DNA of 64,000 nt, taken from positions 31,586 to 95,585 of the forward strand of contig PLME01000008.1 in the NCBI GenBank assembly GCA_003142375.1, given 5' to 3'. The DNA is from Dehalococcoidia bacterium (lineage in GTDB: Bacteria; Chloroflexota; Dehalococcoidia; GIF9; UBA5629). Of this stretch, positions 26,289 through 34,768 are shown in pieces. Each line of letters opens with the position of its first letter. Positions within the stretch are counted from its first letter, which is position 1. The notes under the pieces were generated by a model. It ran no database searches. It had not been told where the DNA came from and saw only the letters and a program-made list of their open reading frames with translations. Both the position numbers and the translations under genes were made by a program.

Positions 26289-26987
26289 ATGACAGCAAAG
26301 CCTCGAAAGAGCGTTGTGCAGAATATAATAAAAAACTTACTGGAGATGGAGATCCCCGAGATTCAGACTGCATCCAAGGAACTGGGAGAATGGATAAAGC
26401 AGCTTGAACAGCATAGCTTTAAATTACAGCACTATGCTACCGAGATTGAGAGTTGGGCCTCTGAGGAAGAGGAAGCCGATTCGATCGAGCTAACCGACTT
26501 AATCAAAGACCTTGAAGCCACTCTGACCGATATGCGTAAAACAGGAACGGCGGGGCCCCTTTTAGGCGCATTGGAGGCTGAAGAGCCCGGGGAAGCCTCC
26601 GACAGAGGGCAGCGCAGCAGCTATGGCAGGACCGGAAGGATTTTGAAAGAGCCCAAGATGGTGCCCAAGGCAGAGATCAAGGAATCGGAAGAGAATGCGC
26701 CGGTGAGGCAGATTGAACGTGCCAGGGACGTTGAGGAACCTGTCAGGAAGGAATCTGCCCGGAAAGCCCCGGCACGAAAGGTACCTGTCAGGAAAGAGCC
26801 TGCCAGGACGCCCCAGGGCGTTCTGATAGCAAAAGATAGCGAGAAAACACGGGTAAAAGCCGAATTGCCGACAGGCGGAAAGGAACTTGCATCGCGTGAA
26901 GCTGCCAGGACCCCGAGAGAAATCGAAGAGGGTCCCAAGGGGTATTTAACACCCGAAGGGTTCGTAATACGACGGCTGCGCCCATAG
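26289..26987 (+). CDS. Hypothetical protein with basic PAR/KEPAR repeats
   Basis: A 232-residue protein with no signal or membrane segment. Residues about 1-95 are helical, probably coiled coil (ELGEWIKQLEQHSFKLQH, acidic around EEEEADS). Residues about 125-215 are low complexity with repeated Lys/Arg/Pro/Ala units such as KAPARKVPVRKEPAR. This could bind nucleic acid or the cell envelope. It lies immediately upstream of the tRNA cluster and has its own promoter. No family is recognised. Confidence 0.55.
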   Translation: MTAKPRKSVVQNIIKNLLEMEIPEIQTASKELGEWIKQLEQHSFKLQHYATEIESWASEEEEADSIELTDLIKDLEATLTDMRKTGTAGPLLGALEAEEPGEASDRGQRSSYGRTGRILKEPKMVPKAEIKESEENAPVRQIERARDVEEPVRKESARKAPARKVPVRKEPARTPQGVLIAKDSEKTRVKAELPTGGKELASREAARTPREIEEGPKGYLTPEGFVIRRLRP

Positions 26988-26998
26988 ATCAGGTTCAT

Positions 26999-27071
26999 GC
27001 CCCTGTAGCTCAGTGGATAGAGCAGCGGTTTCCTAAACCGCGTGTCGTGCGTTCGACTCGCACCAGGGGTA
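26999..27071 (+). tRNA. tRNA-Arg (CCT)
   Basis: Acceptor GCCCCTG with CAGGGGT, anticodon stem GCGGT/ACCGC around loop TTCCTAA. No encoded CCA. First gene of a six-tRNA cluster. Confidence 0.93.
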
Positions 27072-27102
27072 CTTTAAAAAATACATATTTTTAGTATAAT
27101 TT

Positions 27103-27179
27103 AGGGGCGTAGCTCAGCCTGGTAGAGCAGCGGTCTCCAAAACCGCGTGTCGTGGGTTCGAATCCTGCCGCCCCTGCCA
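27103..27179 (+). tRNA. tRNA-Trp (CCA)
   Basis: Acceptor AGGGGCG with CGCCCCT, anticodon stem GCGGT/ACCGC around loop CTCCAAA. CCA end encoded. Confidence 0.95.
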
Positions 27180-27180
27180 T

Positions 27181-27268
27181 GCCGAGGTGGTGGAATCTGG
27201 TAGACACGCCATCTTGAGGGGGTGGTGGGCGTAAGCCCGTAGGAGTTCAAATCTCCTCCTCGGCACCA
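27181..27268 (+). tRNA. tRNA-Leu (GAG)
   Basis: Class II tRNA with acceptor GCCGAGG/CCTCGGC, anticodon stem CCATC/GGTGG around loop TTGAGGG and a long variable arm GGGCGTAAGCCC. CCA encoded. Starts 2 bases after tRNA-Trp. Confidence 0.9.
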
Positions 27269-27296
27269 GATTGTTAATTATCTTTTTGTGGAGCGA

Positions 27297-27371
27297 GCGG
27301 AAGTAATTCAGTGGTAGAATGCCTCCTTGCCAAGGAGGATGTCGCGGGTTCGAATCCCGTCTTCCGCTCCA
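27297..27371 (+). tRNA. tRNA-Gly (GCC)
   Basis: Acceptor GCGGAAG/CTTCCGC, anticodon stem CCTCC/GGAGG around loop TTGCCAA. CCA encoded. Confidence 0.95.
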
Positions 27372-27384
27372 TTTTTTATTTCGT

Positions 27385-27460
27385 GGCGGCGTAGCCAAGT
27401 GGTTAAGGCGGGGGTCTGCAAAACCCCTATGCAGCGGTTCAAATCCGCTCGCCGCCTCCA
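27385..27460 (+). tRNA. tRNA-Cys (GCA)
   Basis: Acceptor GGCGGCG/CGCCGCC, anticodon stem GGGGT/ACCCC around loop CTGCAAA. CCA encoded. Confidence 0.95.
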
Positions 27461-27468
27461 AAAGATAT

Positions 27469-27551
27469 GCCGAGGTGGCGGAATGGCAGACGCGGCGGAC
27501 TTAAAATCCGCTTCCCTCACGGGAGTGTGGGTTCAAGTCCCTCCCTCGGCA
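27469..27551 (+). tRNA. tRNA-Leu (TAA)
   Basis: Class II tRNA with acceptor GCCGAGG/CCTCGGC, anticodon stem GCGGA/TCCGC around loop CTTAAAA and a variable arm TCCCTCACGGGAG. CCA not encoded. Last of the cluster. Confidence 0.95.
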
Positions 27552-27762
27552 TTAACCCCCACTTTTCAGCCCAAATCTGTTAATAATGTTAACAAACTTA
27601 GCTACGACTTGTTAACAAAGTTTCTGTAGTCGAGAAGGCAGGGTTTATCCCCCCTACAATCCCCGTCGTTCATCAGATACCCTATACTCCTGTAACGGGC
27701 CCAATCTCAATATGCCCTATCAGGGGCACGGGGACTGGACAACGCTTTATTGAGAAACAGGA

Positions 27763-28563
27763 TCAAATAAAAAATTCCGGCGCTTTTCTTTCCTGAAAAC
27801 TTCTACTTAACCATTGCGCCACTTTTATTATCCGCGCATCTTCCATAACACGCGCTTCAATCGGACAGCTTTTTACACAGGCACAGCAGCGGATACATAG
27901 AGTTTTATCCGTTAGCACAGTTGTATTTACCGTAATTGCTGCAGTTGGACATACCGTAGCACATGCACCACAAAGATTACAAAGATTATCCAGTATTATC
28001 GGTGATATACCTGGCAATGCGACAATATCTTTATATGGAAAATTTCCCGGCAACGGTAACGTGGCGATTGCATCAAGGCTCTTTATCTCCCCTATTTTCT
28101 TACTGACCATTGCACCGAAATCTCTCGCTTGTATCAGGTCTTCTGTATCCGGACGTCCTTCAGCAATAGGGTTTGCCGTCGTTGAATATGAGTGCTCACC
28201 TATAAATGCCCCTGCAGCAACAGGGATGAACCCAACTTCTTTGACGAGATCCGACAGTTCCAAGAGAGCGTCTTCATACGCCCGGTTGCCGTACACGACT
28301 GTTATCGCGGCCGGAGTTTTATCGGCCTTGAGCTTTTTCAACCTTTGGACTGCTATGCTAGGAATCCGCCCTGCGTATACCGGCGCGCCGATGACGGCGA
28401 AATCATCTTGTTTTATTGTGAAATTCATCGTTTTTACAGTAGGAGTTGTTAAATCAATATGCTCGACCACGGCTGCCTGTAGTCCATGGATAATCCCTTC
28501 GAGAATTTTTTTGGTTGTACCGGTGGGAGAAAAATATACTGATATGGCTTTATTGATAGTCAT
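27763..28563 (-). CDS. EFR1-family ferredoxin/flavodoxin-like protein
   Basis: A 266-residue fusion of a flavodoxin-like domain (VYFSPTGTTKKI phosphate loop at 9-20, VIGAPVYAGRIP) and a C-terminal pair of 4Fe-4S clusters (CNLCGACATVCP and CIRCCACVKSCP). This is the EFR1 ferredoxin layout of anaerobes; partners and reaction are not established. GGA lies upstream of the ATG, and a good promoter precedes it. It stands alone next to the tRNA cluster, a common site for acquired genes. Confidence 0.88.
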   Translation of the reverse strand: MTINKAISVYFSPTGTTKKILEGIIHGLQAAVVEHIDLTTPTVKTMNFTIKQDDFAVIGAPVYAGRIPSIAVQRLKKLKADKTPAAITVVYGNRAYEDALLELSDLVKEVGFIPVAAGAFIGEHSYSTTANPIAEGRPDTEDLIQARDFGAMVSKKIGEIKSLDAIATLPLPGNFPYKDIVALPGISPIILDNLCNLCGACATVCPTAAITVNTTVLTDKTLCIRCCACVKSCPIEARVMEDARIIKVAQWLSRSFQERKAPEFFI

Positions 28564-28586
28564 TATAAATATCCTTTCTATTTAAA

Positions 28587-28617
28587 AGTATACTGAAACC
28601 GGATAAGCTCTTGTCAA
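28587..28617 (-). promoter_or_regulatory. Promoter candidate of the EFR1 gene
   Basis: On the minus strand TTGACA (28617-28612) is followed, after 19 bases, by TATACT (28592-28587), 24 bases before the ATG. Spacing is longer than ideal. Confidence 0.45.
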
Positions 28618-28730
28618 GTGATCTGCCCCCAATATATGTCCGCTGTAAGTTAGCCCCACAAGAAGAATAAGCATTCCTCCCAAATGACGTAATCATATGA
28701 AGAGGACTTTTTAAGAATGGTGGATAATAA

Positions 28731-29447
28731 TCAGGCCAGTTTGATAGCAGCGTCGTTCTTGATGTGCTCGATGAACCGCAGGTACATTTTGGTTCGCAGC
28801 TCGTTCCTCAATCCGTAAGGGGTTACGAATTTTCCCTTAAGCCATATCCTGTTCTCATCCACATGTATCAAAACATGGCGATCGCTCTCGGCTTCGTGCA
28901 GGAATGCGGGATAATTGTCCTTGAAAGCCTCTTTAGACTGCTTTACGTATACTGCATCCTCACCGTTGATTATATCTTCGAGGAGCCACACAGCATGTGC
29001 TATATCGCTATCGGAAGATATCGGTATCCGTATTTCGTCGAAAATATAATCGCACTGCATTATTTTGCAGTTTTTCTCATAGTTTTTGGAGAAATTCAGC
29101 ACTGGCTGGTCCAGCACAATCAGGTTGGGCACATGCAATATTTTACCTGTCAGCTCGCCGCCCAATTTCTCATCCTCGCCCACTTCATCCAGCGTGAGGT
29201 AAAAGATGCCGATATGCCGGACATCTCCCTTGTATCTGTCGATCCTTATGCGGTCGCCTTCGTGAAGCATATTCGAGAAGACGATGATGAAATAGCCGAA
29301 GTAGCTGGCAACGTATTTTTGAAGGGCAAGCGCCAGGCCGATGGCAATTATCGAGATATAAATGGCCAGATTGCTGTAAAGGGCAACGGCAACTAATATG
29401 GCCAGAGCGCAAAATGCGGTGAAGAGCGCCAGTAAACGGGTTTTCAT
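28731..29447 (-). CDS. Small MscS-type mechanosensitive channel
   Basis: A 238-residue membrane protein with two N-terminal hydrophobic segments and the MscS pore helix region (GLALALQKYVASYFGYFIIV) followed by the beta domain start HEGDRIRIDRYKGDV. Short compared with typical MscS, with few transmembrane helices. It opens under membrane tension to release solutes. It starts 7 bases after the coiled-coil gene and is the last gene of the transketolase run. Confidence 0.82.
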   Translation of the reverse strand: MKTRLLALFTAFCALAILVAVALYSNLAIYISIIAIGLALALQKYVASYFGYFIIVFSNMLHEGDRIRIDRYKGDVRHIGIFYLTLDEVGEDEKLGGELTGKILHVPNLIVLDQPVLNFSKNYEKNCKIMQCDYIFDEIRIPISSDSDIAHAVWLLEDIINGEDAVYVKQSKEAFKDNYPAFLHEAESDRHVLIHVDENRIWLKGKFVTPYGLRNELRTKMYLRFIEHIKNDAAIKLA

Positions 29448-29454
29448 TTTATTG

Positions 29455-30261
29455 TTATACGCCGGTCATGACACGGAAAATGCCGTTGGCACTGTCAACG
29501 GAGACATAGTAGTCACCCGGAGCTCCGGCAACGACCATGAAGGTGACCTCTTCGCTTTGGCCGGGATTGAGGGCTATATCGTTTACAGCCTCTAATTGTT
29601 GGTTGACTTTGAATTCGGCTTTATGTGTCACAGGATCAGGCCCGGGGTTGACCAGGGTAGCAACGATTCCGACAGTGCTTCCCGGGCGCACGCGGTCGGG
29701 CAGTATCTGCAGGTTTGTTACGGTAGTTGTGTCATGGAACGGCTCTTTAACCGGCGTTTGTGAAGCAATAGACTGGATGTGGCTGGGCACGCTTAATTGT
29801 GAACCGGCGGGTTTATTTCTAAAATTTGGTATGAGCGCAACGAGCGCCTTCAATCCGGTTGCTTCGGGCACAGAGACATCGTTGGAACGCTGGGCGTTTA
29901 GCAGAGATGTAAAATGGGAGAGTTGCTCTTCGGCGATGGCAGCCTTTTTTTCGGGGTTTTTAGATAGTTTCAAATAAGCGGCAGCCGAAAGCTGGCCGAC
30001 CTTAAACCTGGTTTCCAGATTGGCCAGTTCCTGCTTGTAAACGGATAGCTCTGTGGATTTCATATTGATTCTTTTATTCAAATCCTGCCGGATAAGATCG
30101 ATTTTAGATAGCGCATGCTGCAAGTTGGACGCGTATTCCATTTTGAGAGCGTTATAGGAGATATCATTGACTGCCCTGTCGTTGCGGAGTTTTTCCAAAT
30201 TGCTCAGGAATACCTCAGCTTTCTCCTTGTGGATGAGCGCCGTACGCAGCATATCTTCCAT
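29455..30261 (-). CDS. Coiled-coil protein with C-terminal CARDB-like domain
   Basis: A 268-residue protein without signal peptide. Residues about 1-125 are a long helical coiled coil; about 160-268 form a CARDB/Ig-like beta domain (VRPGSTVGIVATLVNPGPDP, LNPGQSEEVTF), which is usually extracytoplasmic. Having no signal peptide in front of such a domain is odd. The start could also be an ATG nine bases later. It lies between the transketolase genes and the MscS gene on the same strand. Confidence 0.6.
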   Translation of the reverse strand: MEDMLRTALIHKEKAEVFLSNLEKLRNDRAVNDISYNALKMEYASNLQHALSKIDLIRQDLNKRINMKSTELSVYKQELANLETRFKVGQLSAAAYLKLSKNPEKKAAIAEEQLSHFTSLLNAQRSNDVSVPEATGLKALVALIPNFRNKPAGSQLSVPSHIQSIASQTPVKEPFHDTTTVTNLQILPDRVRPGSTVGIVATLVNPGPDPVTHKAEFKVNQQLEAVNDIALNPGQSEEVTFMVVAGAPGDYYVSVDSANGIFRVMTGV

Positions 30262-30316
30262 ATCAGTAAACCAGTTTACCTAATATTAGCATTAATTAAA
30301 TTCCGGCATCCATAGC

Positions 30317-31270
30317 TTACAGCCCTTTTTTCCGTTTGATCACTCCTTTGACGGCTTCCACGATGTCCCCGGCCGTCAGCCCCTGCATTTCCAGCAACTC
30401 CTCGGGCTTGCCCGATTTACAGTAAGTATCGTTAATGCCCAGGGATGCCAGTGGAACGGGCTTATTGCAGGATATTATTTGGGCTACCATGCTTGCCAGT
30501 CCCCCGTGCAGCAGATGTTCCTCTGCCGTGACAATTGCTCCTGTATCGGAGGCAGCGTCAAGAATTGATTTTTGGTCGATCGGCTTTAGAGTCGACATGT
30601 TCAGCACACGGCATTGAATGCCTGATTTGCTCAAAGAATCTGCGGCCTGGACTGCCATGGACACCATGATGCCGGTAGCTATTATGGTGCAATCTTTGCC
30701 GTCCCTGAGCTTGTCGCCCTGGCCTAATTTAAATGCGCAGCCGCCGGGATACAGAACGGGTGTTTTGGAACGTCCCAGCCTTATATAAAAGGGCCCTTCG
30801 GTCGATATGGCGGTTTTAATGACTTCCACCGTTTCAATGGCATCGGATGGCACAACGACATTGAAGTGAGGCAGAGAGCAGTAAAGGGAAATATCTTCGA
30901 TGGCCTGATGTGAGGAGCCATCCTCACCCACTGTGATCCCCCCGTGTGTTGCAACTACCTTTACGTTGCTGTGAGGCTGTGCTATACACATGCGCACCTG
31001 GTCGAAGCATCTGCTGGAGGCAAATACAGCGAAGGTGCTGGCAATAGGGATTTTCCCGCAGGAAGCAAGGCCTGCGGCAATGCTTATCATATTCTGCTCG
31101 GCCAACCCGCACTCGATAAACCGGTCGGGATACGCCTGGGCGAAATACTTGGTCATGGTGGAGCGTGAGACATCGGCATCCAGCACAATAATACGGTTAT
31201 CAGCCGCCGCCAGTTCGGTAAGAACTTTGCCGAAGGCCTCCCGGGTGCTAAGTTCGCTGTAATTCGTCAT
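30317..31270 (-). CDS. Transketolase, C-terminal subunit
   Basis: A 317-residue protein carrying the pyrimidine-binding and C-terminal transketolase domains, with GLAEQNMISIAAGLA (containing the catalytic Glu), FAVFASSRCFDQVR and THGGITVGEDGSSHQ. It pairs with the N-terminal subunit encoded just upstream, with a 4-base overlap of the two genes. Together they transfer two-carbon units in the non-oxidative pentose phosphate pathway. Split transketolases are common in archaea and some anaerobic bacteria. Confidence 0.92.
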   Translation of the reverse strand: MTNYSELSTREAFGKVLTELAAADNRIIVLDADVSRSTMTKYFAQAYPDRFIECGLAEQNMISIAAGLASCGKIPIASTFAVFASSRCFDQVRMCIAQPHSNVKVVATHGGITVGEDGSSHQAIEDISLYCSLPHFNVVVPSDAIETVEVIKTAISTEGPFYIRLGRSKTPVLYPGGCAFKLGQGDKLRDGKDCTIIATGIMVSMAVQAADSLSKSGIQCRVLNMSTLKPIDQKSILDAASDTGAIVTAEEHLLHGGLASMVAQIISCNKPVPLASLGINDTYCKSGKPEELLEMQGLTAGDIVEAVKGVIKRKKGL

Positions 31271-32082
31271 GCCAGTTCTTTAAGGGCCAGTTCAGTTTCA
31301 GCTTTATTAGGCGCCTTGCCGTGAAAGTCCACGTTGTTTTCCATAAAGCTCACGCCCTTGCCTTTAACCGTGTGAGCGACGATGACCACTGGTTTAGCGG
31401 TAATTTTCCTTGCGCTGTTTAAGGCCTCGATGATTTGAGTGATATCATGCCCATTGATTTCCATTACTTCCCAGTTGAAGGAACGCCATTTGGTTACGAA
31501 GGGCTCCAGGTTCATTATGTCCTTGGTGGCGCCGTCGAGCTGAAGCCCATTGAAGTCAACTATGGCGATTAAGTTATCCAGTTTATAGTTGGGCGCAAAC
31601 ATGGCCGCTTCCCATACCTGGCCCTCATCACATTCGCCGTCGCCCAGCAAAACATAGGTGCGGTAATCCTTTCTATCCAGCTTGGCAGCCAGCGCCATGC
31701 CGATTCCAACCGACAAGCCCTGACCCAGGGAACCTGCCGATACATCCACACCCGGAGTCAAAGTGCTGTCGGTATGTCCCTGCAGACAAGTTCCTGTTTT
31801 ACGTAGTGTATCCAGCCAGTCAAGGGGGAAATATCCGCATTCAGCCAGCGCTGCGTATAGAATGGGAGCAGCATGCCCTTTGCTGAGAATGAACCGGTCC
31901 CGGTCGGGCCAGTGGGGGTTCTTGGGATCGTGCCGCATGATGCTGAAATACAGCGCAGTTACGATATCGGCGGCAGAAAGCGATCCGCCGGGATGCCCGC
32001 TGCCGGCCTTGGAGATCATGGTAATAACATCACGTCGGAGTTTGCGGGCGGTGCTTTCAAGGTCGTTAATGTTGTCTGTCAT
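31267..32082 (-). CDS. Transketolase, N-terminal subunit (TPP-binding)
   Basis: A 271-residue protein with the thiamine-diphosphate and Mg site: GDGECDEGQVWEAA starts at residue 147 and IVDFNG follows; the substrate loop is SGHPGGSLSAADI, and SKGHAAP is also present. It forms the active site together with the C-terminal subunit. A promoter with TATAAT lies about 60 bases upstream. It is the first gene of a four-gene run ending in the MscS gene. Confidence 0.93.
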   Translation of the reverse strand: MTDNINDLESTARKLRRDVITMISKAGSGHPGGSLSAADIVTALYFSIMRHDPKNPHWPDRDRFILSKGHAAPILYAALAECGYFPLDWLDTLRKTGTCLQGHTDSTLTPGVDVSAGSLGQGLSVGIGMALAAKLDRKDYRTYVLLGDGECDEGQVWEAAMFAPNYKLDNLIAIVDFNGLQLDGATKDIMNLEPFVTKWRSFNWEVMEINGHDITQIIEALNSARKITAKPVVIVAHTVKGKGVSFMENNVDFHGKAPNKAETELALKELA

Positions 32083-32141
32083 ATTTACCAGATATTACGG
32101 GAGACGCCGATGATCATCACTGGACAGCTATAGTTGGATTT

Positions 32142-32171
32142 ATTATAGGATACCGTAGATTAAGATGTCTA
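32142..32171 (-). promoter_or_regulatory. Promoter candidate of the split transketolase genes
   Basis: On the minus strand TAGACA (32171-32166), 18-bp spacer, TATAAT (32147-32142), about 60 bases before the start. Confidence 0.5.
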
Positions 32172-32226
32172 TTTTAAATCGCTGCCTCCGCCACATTAAT
32201 TGAGATTAGCAGCACTGTAAATTATA

Positions 32227-33081
32227 ATGCTTATAATGATTATCGATGCGCATACCCATATTTTCTCGCCGGAAATAATCAGCCGCAGGGACGATATCTG
32301 TTATTCCGACGCCTGCTTCAGACTACTGTATTCCCATCCCAAAGCCAAAATGTATGCGGCTGAAGAATTGATTCAAAATATGGACGACCGTGGGATATCC
32401 AAATCGGTTGTGCTGAATATAGGCTGGGAGAGCCAGGCTATATGCCGGCGGACCAATGACTATATCATCGAGTCTGTAGCCAGATTTCCTGACAGGCTGA
32501 TCGGATTTTGTGCGGTGCAACCTAATGATACAAAGGATGCAATTAGGGAGATCGAAAGATGCAGCGCCTGCGGTATAAAGGGCATAGGAGAATTGCGCCC
32601 GGATGTGCAGGGCTTCGATCTGAACCAAAATGAGTCTATGGATGCAATTATCGAGGCGATTATCAGCCATAAAATGGTTCTTTCTCTTCATGCTTCTGAA
32701 CCGGTAGGACATGAATATGCCGGCAAGGGCAATGTTGTCCCCGGGCTGCTCTACGAATTTATAAAAGAATACCCTGAGCTCAAAGTAGTCCTGGCGCACT
32801 TCGGAGGCGGATTGCCTTTTTACGAGTTGATGCCGGAGGTAAAGCAGTTCTTAAAAAACACTTACTATGACACTGCGGCAGCACCGTTTCTCTACGGTTC
32901 AAACATCTACAATGCCCTGGAGAATATCACCGGCAATGAAAAATTGTTGTTCGGCAGTGACTGGCCCCTGATTGATCCGGACAGGGTAATAGAGCAGATA
33001 AAGGCCGCCGGACTGGGAAAAGAGCAGACGGAAAATATCCTCTATGGCAACGCTTCGAGGCTTTTTACGCTGAATGATTAA
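32227..33081 (+). CDS. Amidohydrolase-2 family metal-dependent hydrolase
   Basis: A 284-residue TIM-barrel enzyme with the metal motif DAHTHIF near the N-terminus, SLHASE, LAHFGGG and the late LFGSDWPLIDPD. This is the amidohydrolase-2 family, which includes decarboxylases and lactonases; the substrate is not predictable. There is no clear ribosome binding site, and ATG 32227 or 32236 could be used. thpR follows after 18 bases. Confidence 0.85.
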   Translation: MLIMIIDAHTHIFSPEIISRRDDICYSDACFRLLYSHPKAKMYAAEELIQNMDDRGISKSVVLNIGWESQAICRRTNDYIIESVARFPDRLIGFCAVQPNDTKDAIREIERCSACGIKGIGELRPDVQGFDLNQNESMDAIIEAIISHKMVLSLHASEPVGHEYAGKGNVVPGLLYEFIKEYPELKVVLAHFGGGLPFYELMPEVKQFLKNTYYDTAAAPFLYGSNIYNALENITGNEKLLFGSDWPLIDPDRVIEQIKAAGLGKEQTENILYGNASRLFTLND

Positions 33082-33099
33082 TTCATCCAAGGCTTTATA

Positions 33100-33690
33100 A
33101 TGATCGACCAGGAAATCCGTGCTTTTATAGCCATTGAGCTTCCGGCGGAGCTGAGGAAAATGATGGGCGAGTTTCAGGCCGGATTGATGAGGCCGCGGCA
33201 GGGGTTTGTGAAGTGGGTTAACCCCGCTTCCGTGCATCTTACCCTGAAATTCCTGGGAAATGTAAGATCAAAGCAGTTGGATTCCATCAAAAGAGAGCTG
33301 GATGATATAGCGAAAGACAGCAAGGCTTTCTCCATAGTAACATCCGAGACCGGGTGCTTTCCTGATTTAAAACGGCCACGCGTGTTCTGGCTGGGATTGG
33401 ATGGTGATATTGAGGAGTTGCTCAAGTTGCAGGCGAAAATCGATGAAGCTCTATCACGTATAGGTTTCCCGCGTGAAAATCGACCTTTTACTGCGCATCT
33501 GACTTTGGCCAGAATCAAAGAGGAGGGCTCAACTGCGGACAGGTTGGAGTTTTCCCAATTAGTCAAAGATGCCCGCTTCGAACGGACGTTCTCGATGAAG
33601 GTTGAAAATGTATACTTGATGCGAAGCCAGCTTGCTGCGGCGGGAGCTGTCTATACCCGGCTGGCAGAATTCCCATTGACTGGACGGTAA
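33100..33690 (+). CDS. thpR: RNA 2',3'-cyclic phosphodiesterase
   Basis: A 196-residue 2H-phosphoesterase of the LigT/ThpR group. The two HxTx motifs are HLTL at 46-49 and HLTL at 133-136, and AFIAIELP at the N-terminus is typical. It opens 2',3'-cyclic phosphate RNA ends. Length fits the family. Confidence 0.93.
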   Translation: MIDQEIRAFIAIELPAELRKMMGEFQAGLMRPRQGFVKWVNPASVHLTLKFLGNVRSKQLDSIKRELDDIAKDSKAFSIVTSETGCFPDLKRPRVFWLGLDGDIEELLKLQAKIDEALSRIGFPRENRPFTAHLTLARIKEEGSTADRLEFSQLVKDARFERTFSMKVENVYLMRSQLAAAGAVYTRLAEFPLTGR

Positions 33691-33724
33691 ATAAATTGAC
33701 TGGCTGTCAATAAGCCCAATATAC

Positions 33725-33754
33725 TTGCCATTGAATTTGGATTAATGCTATACT
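33725..33754 (+). promoter_or_regulatory. Promoter candidate
   Basis: TTGCCA (33725-33730), 18-bp spacer, TATACT (33749-33754), 31 bases before the GTG at 33786. Confidence 0.5.
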
Positions 33755-33785
33755 CTAAACATCCTTGGAGGAGGTGGAAATAATA

Positions 33786-33998
33786 GTGGAAAACTATTCC
33801 TTTCCAAAGTGCTTAAAATGCAAAACCGGTGATTTGGTCCCGTTGTCCGATTTTGGAAGCCAGGGTGCAGCGATACATTATAAAGCCTGGGTGTGCACTA
33901 ATCCTGAATGCGGCTTCAACTTGAAAATCAGGAATGGCGACATATATTTGAATGAGCCTATTTTCAGCGGCGCAAGCCATACGTTACGTTCTCATTAA
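33786..33998 (+). CDS. Small zinc-ribbon-like protein
   Basis: A 70-residue protein with CLKC near the start and CTNPEC later, giving four cysteines for one zinc site. The GTG at 33786 is chosen because GGAGGAGGTGG ends 8 bases before it; a TTG 21 bases earlier lies on the ribosome binding site. No family is recognised. It has its own promoter just before comF. Confidence 0.6.
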   Translation: MENYSFPKCLKCKTGDLVPLSDFGSQGAAIHYKAWVCTNPECGFNLKIRNGDIYLNEPIFSGASHTLRSH

Positions 33999-34049
33999 GA
34001 TATAGTAACAGGCGGTAGAGTACAGCAGATAGTAAATGGAGTTACGGTT

Positions 34050-34766
34050 TTGACCGGATGGTTAAAACAACTCCGCAATGAAGTCATCGATTTATTATTT
34101 CCGCGACAATGCATAGGATGCGGGGAAATCGGTGGCTTTATTTGTAATAGTTGCGCTAAAAAATTGCCCAGAATCTATCCGCCTTTATGTCAGAGATGCG
34201 GTAAACCGGAAACAAGCGGCCGTTATTGTAAGGAGTGCTGGGGAAAGCAGAATAATCGCATAGATGCTGTGCGTTCAGTTTTCGTCTTTGAAGGAACCAT
34301 CAGGACAGCAATCCATGAACTTAAATATCGCAACCTGCGAGCTATTTCTACTAACCTGGGTGAATACATGGCCGAATACTACAGGAACAACGGATTAAAG
34401 GGCGATTGCCTGCTGCCGGTGCCGCTTCATGAAAAACGGATACGTGAAAGAGGCTACAATCAATCGGAGCTGCTGGCGCAGGAAATGGCCAAACACATTG
34501 AAGTGCCGGTTAAGGACAATCTGGTTGTACGTGTAAGGAATAATATGCCGCAGGCACGTACCAAAAGCGCTGAAGAGCGCAGGGCAAATATGGAGAATGT
34601 ATTTAGATGCCAGAGCCCTGAAGCGGCCGGACAGGATATTATTGTCATTGATGACGTCTGTACGTCAGGCAACACGCTGGAAGCGTGCGCTACGGTATTA
34701 AAAGCGGCTGGAGCAAAAAGCGTTATTGGTTTCACTCTGGCCAGAGAAATATTAAGCAGGAGTTAG
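34050..34766 (+). CDS. comF: ComF-family phosphoribosyltransferase-like protein
   Basis: A 238-residue protein starting at TTG with GGAG 8 bases upstream. The N-terminal zinc finger (CIGCGEIGGFICNSC, then CQRCGK and CKECW) is followed by a PRTase fold with LLPVPLHEKRIRERGYNQ and the PRPP loop IIVIDDVCTSGNT. ComF proteins take part in DNA uptake in naturally competent species, and close homologues exist in non-competent ones. hpf follows after 2 bases. Confidence 0.92.
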   Translation: MTGWLKQLRNEVIDLLFPRQCIGCGEIGGFICNSCAKKLPRIYPPLCQRCGKPETSGRYCKECWGKQNNRIDAVRSVFVFEGTIRTAIHELKYRNLRAISTNLGEYMAEYYRNNGLKGDCLLPVPLHEKRIRERGYNQSELLAQEMAKHIEVPVKDNLVVRVRNNMPQARTKSAEERRANMENVFRCQSPEAAGQDIIVIDDVCTSGNTLEACATVLKAAGAKSVIGFTLAREILSRS

Positions 34767-34768
34767 TA

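Noticed and set aside
27114..27629. Several open frames across the tRNA cluster
   Set aside because: They translate tRNA genes; their pseudo-peptides (for example GLEPATSR-like segments) are typical artefacts.
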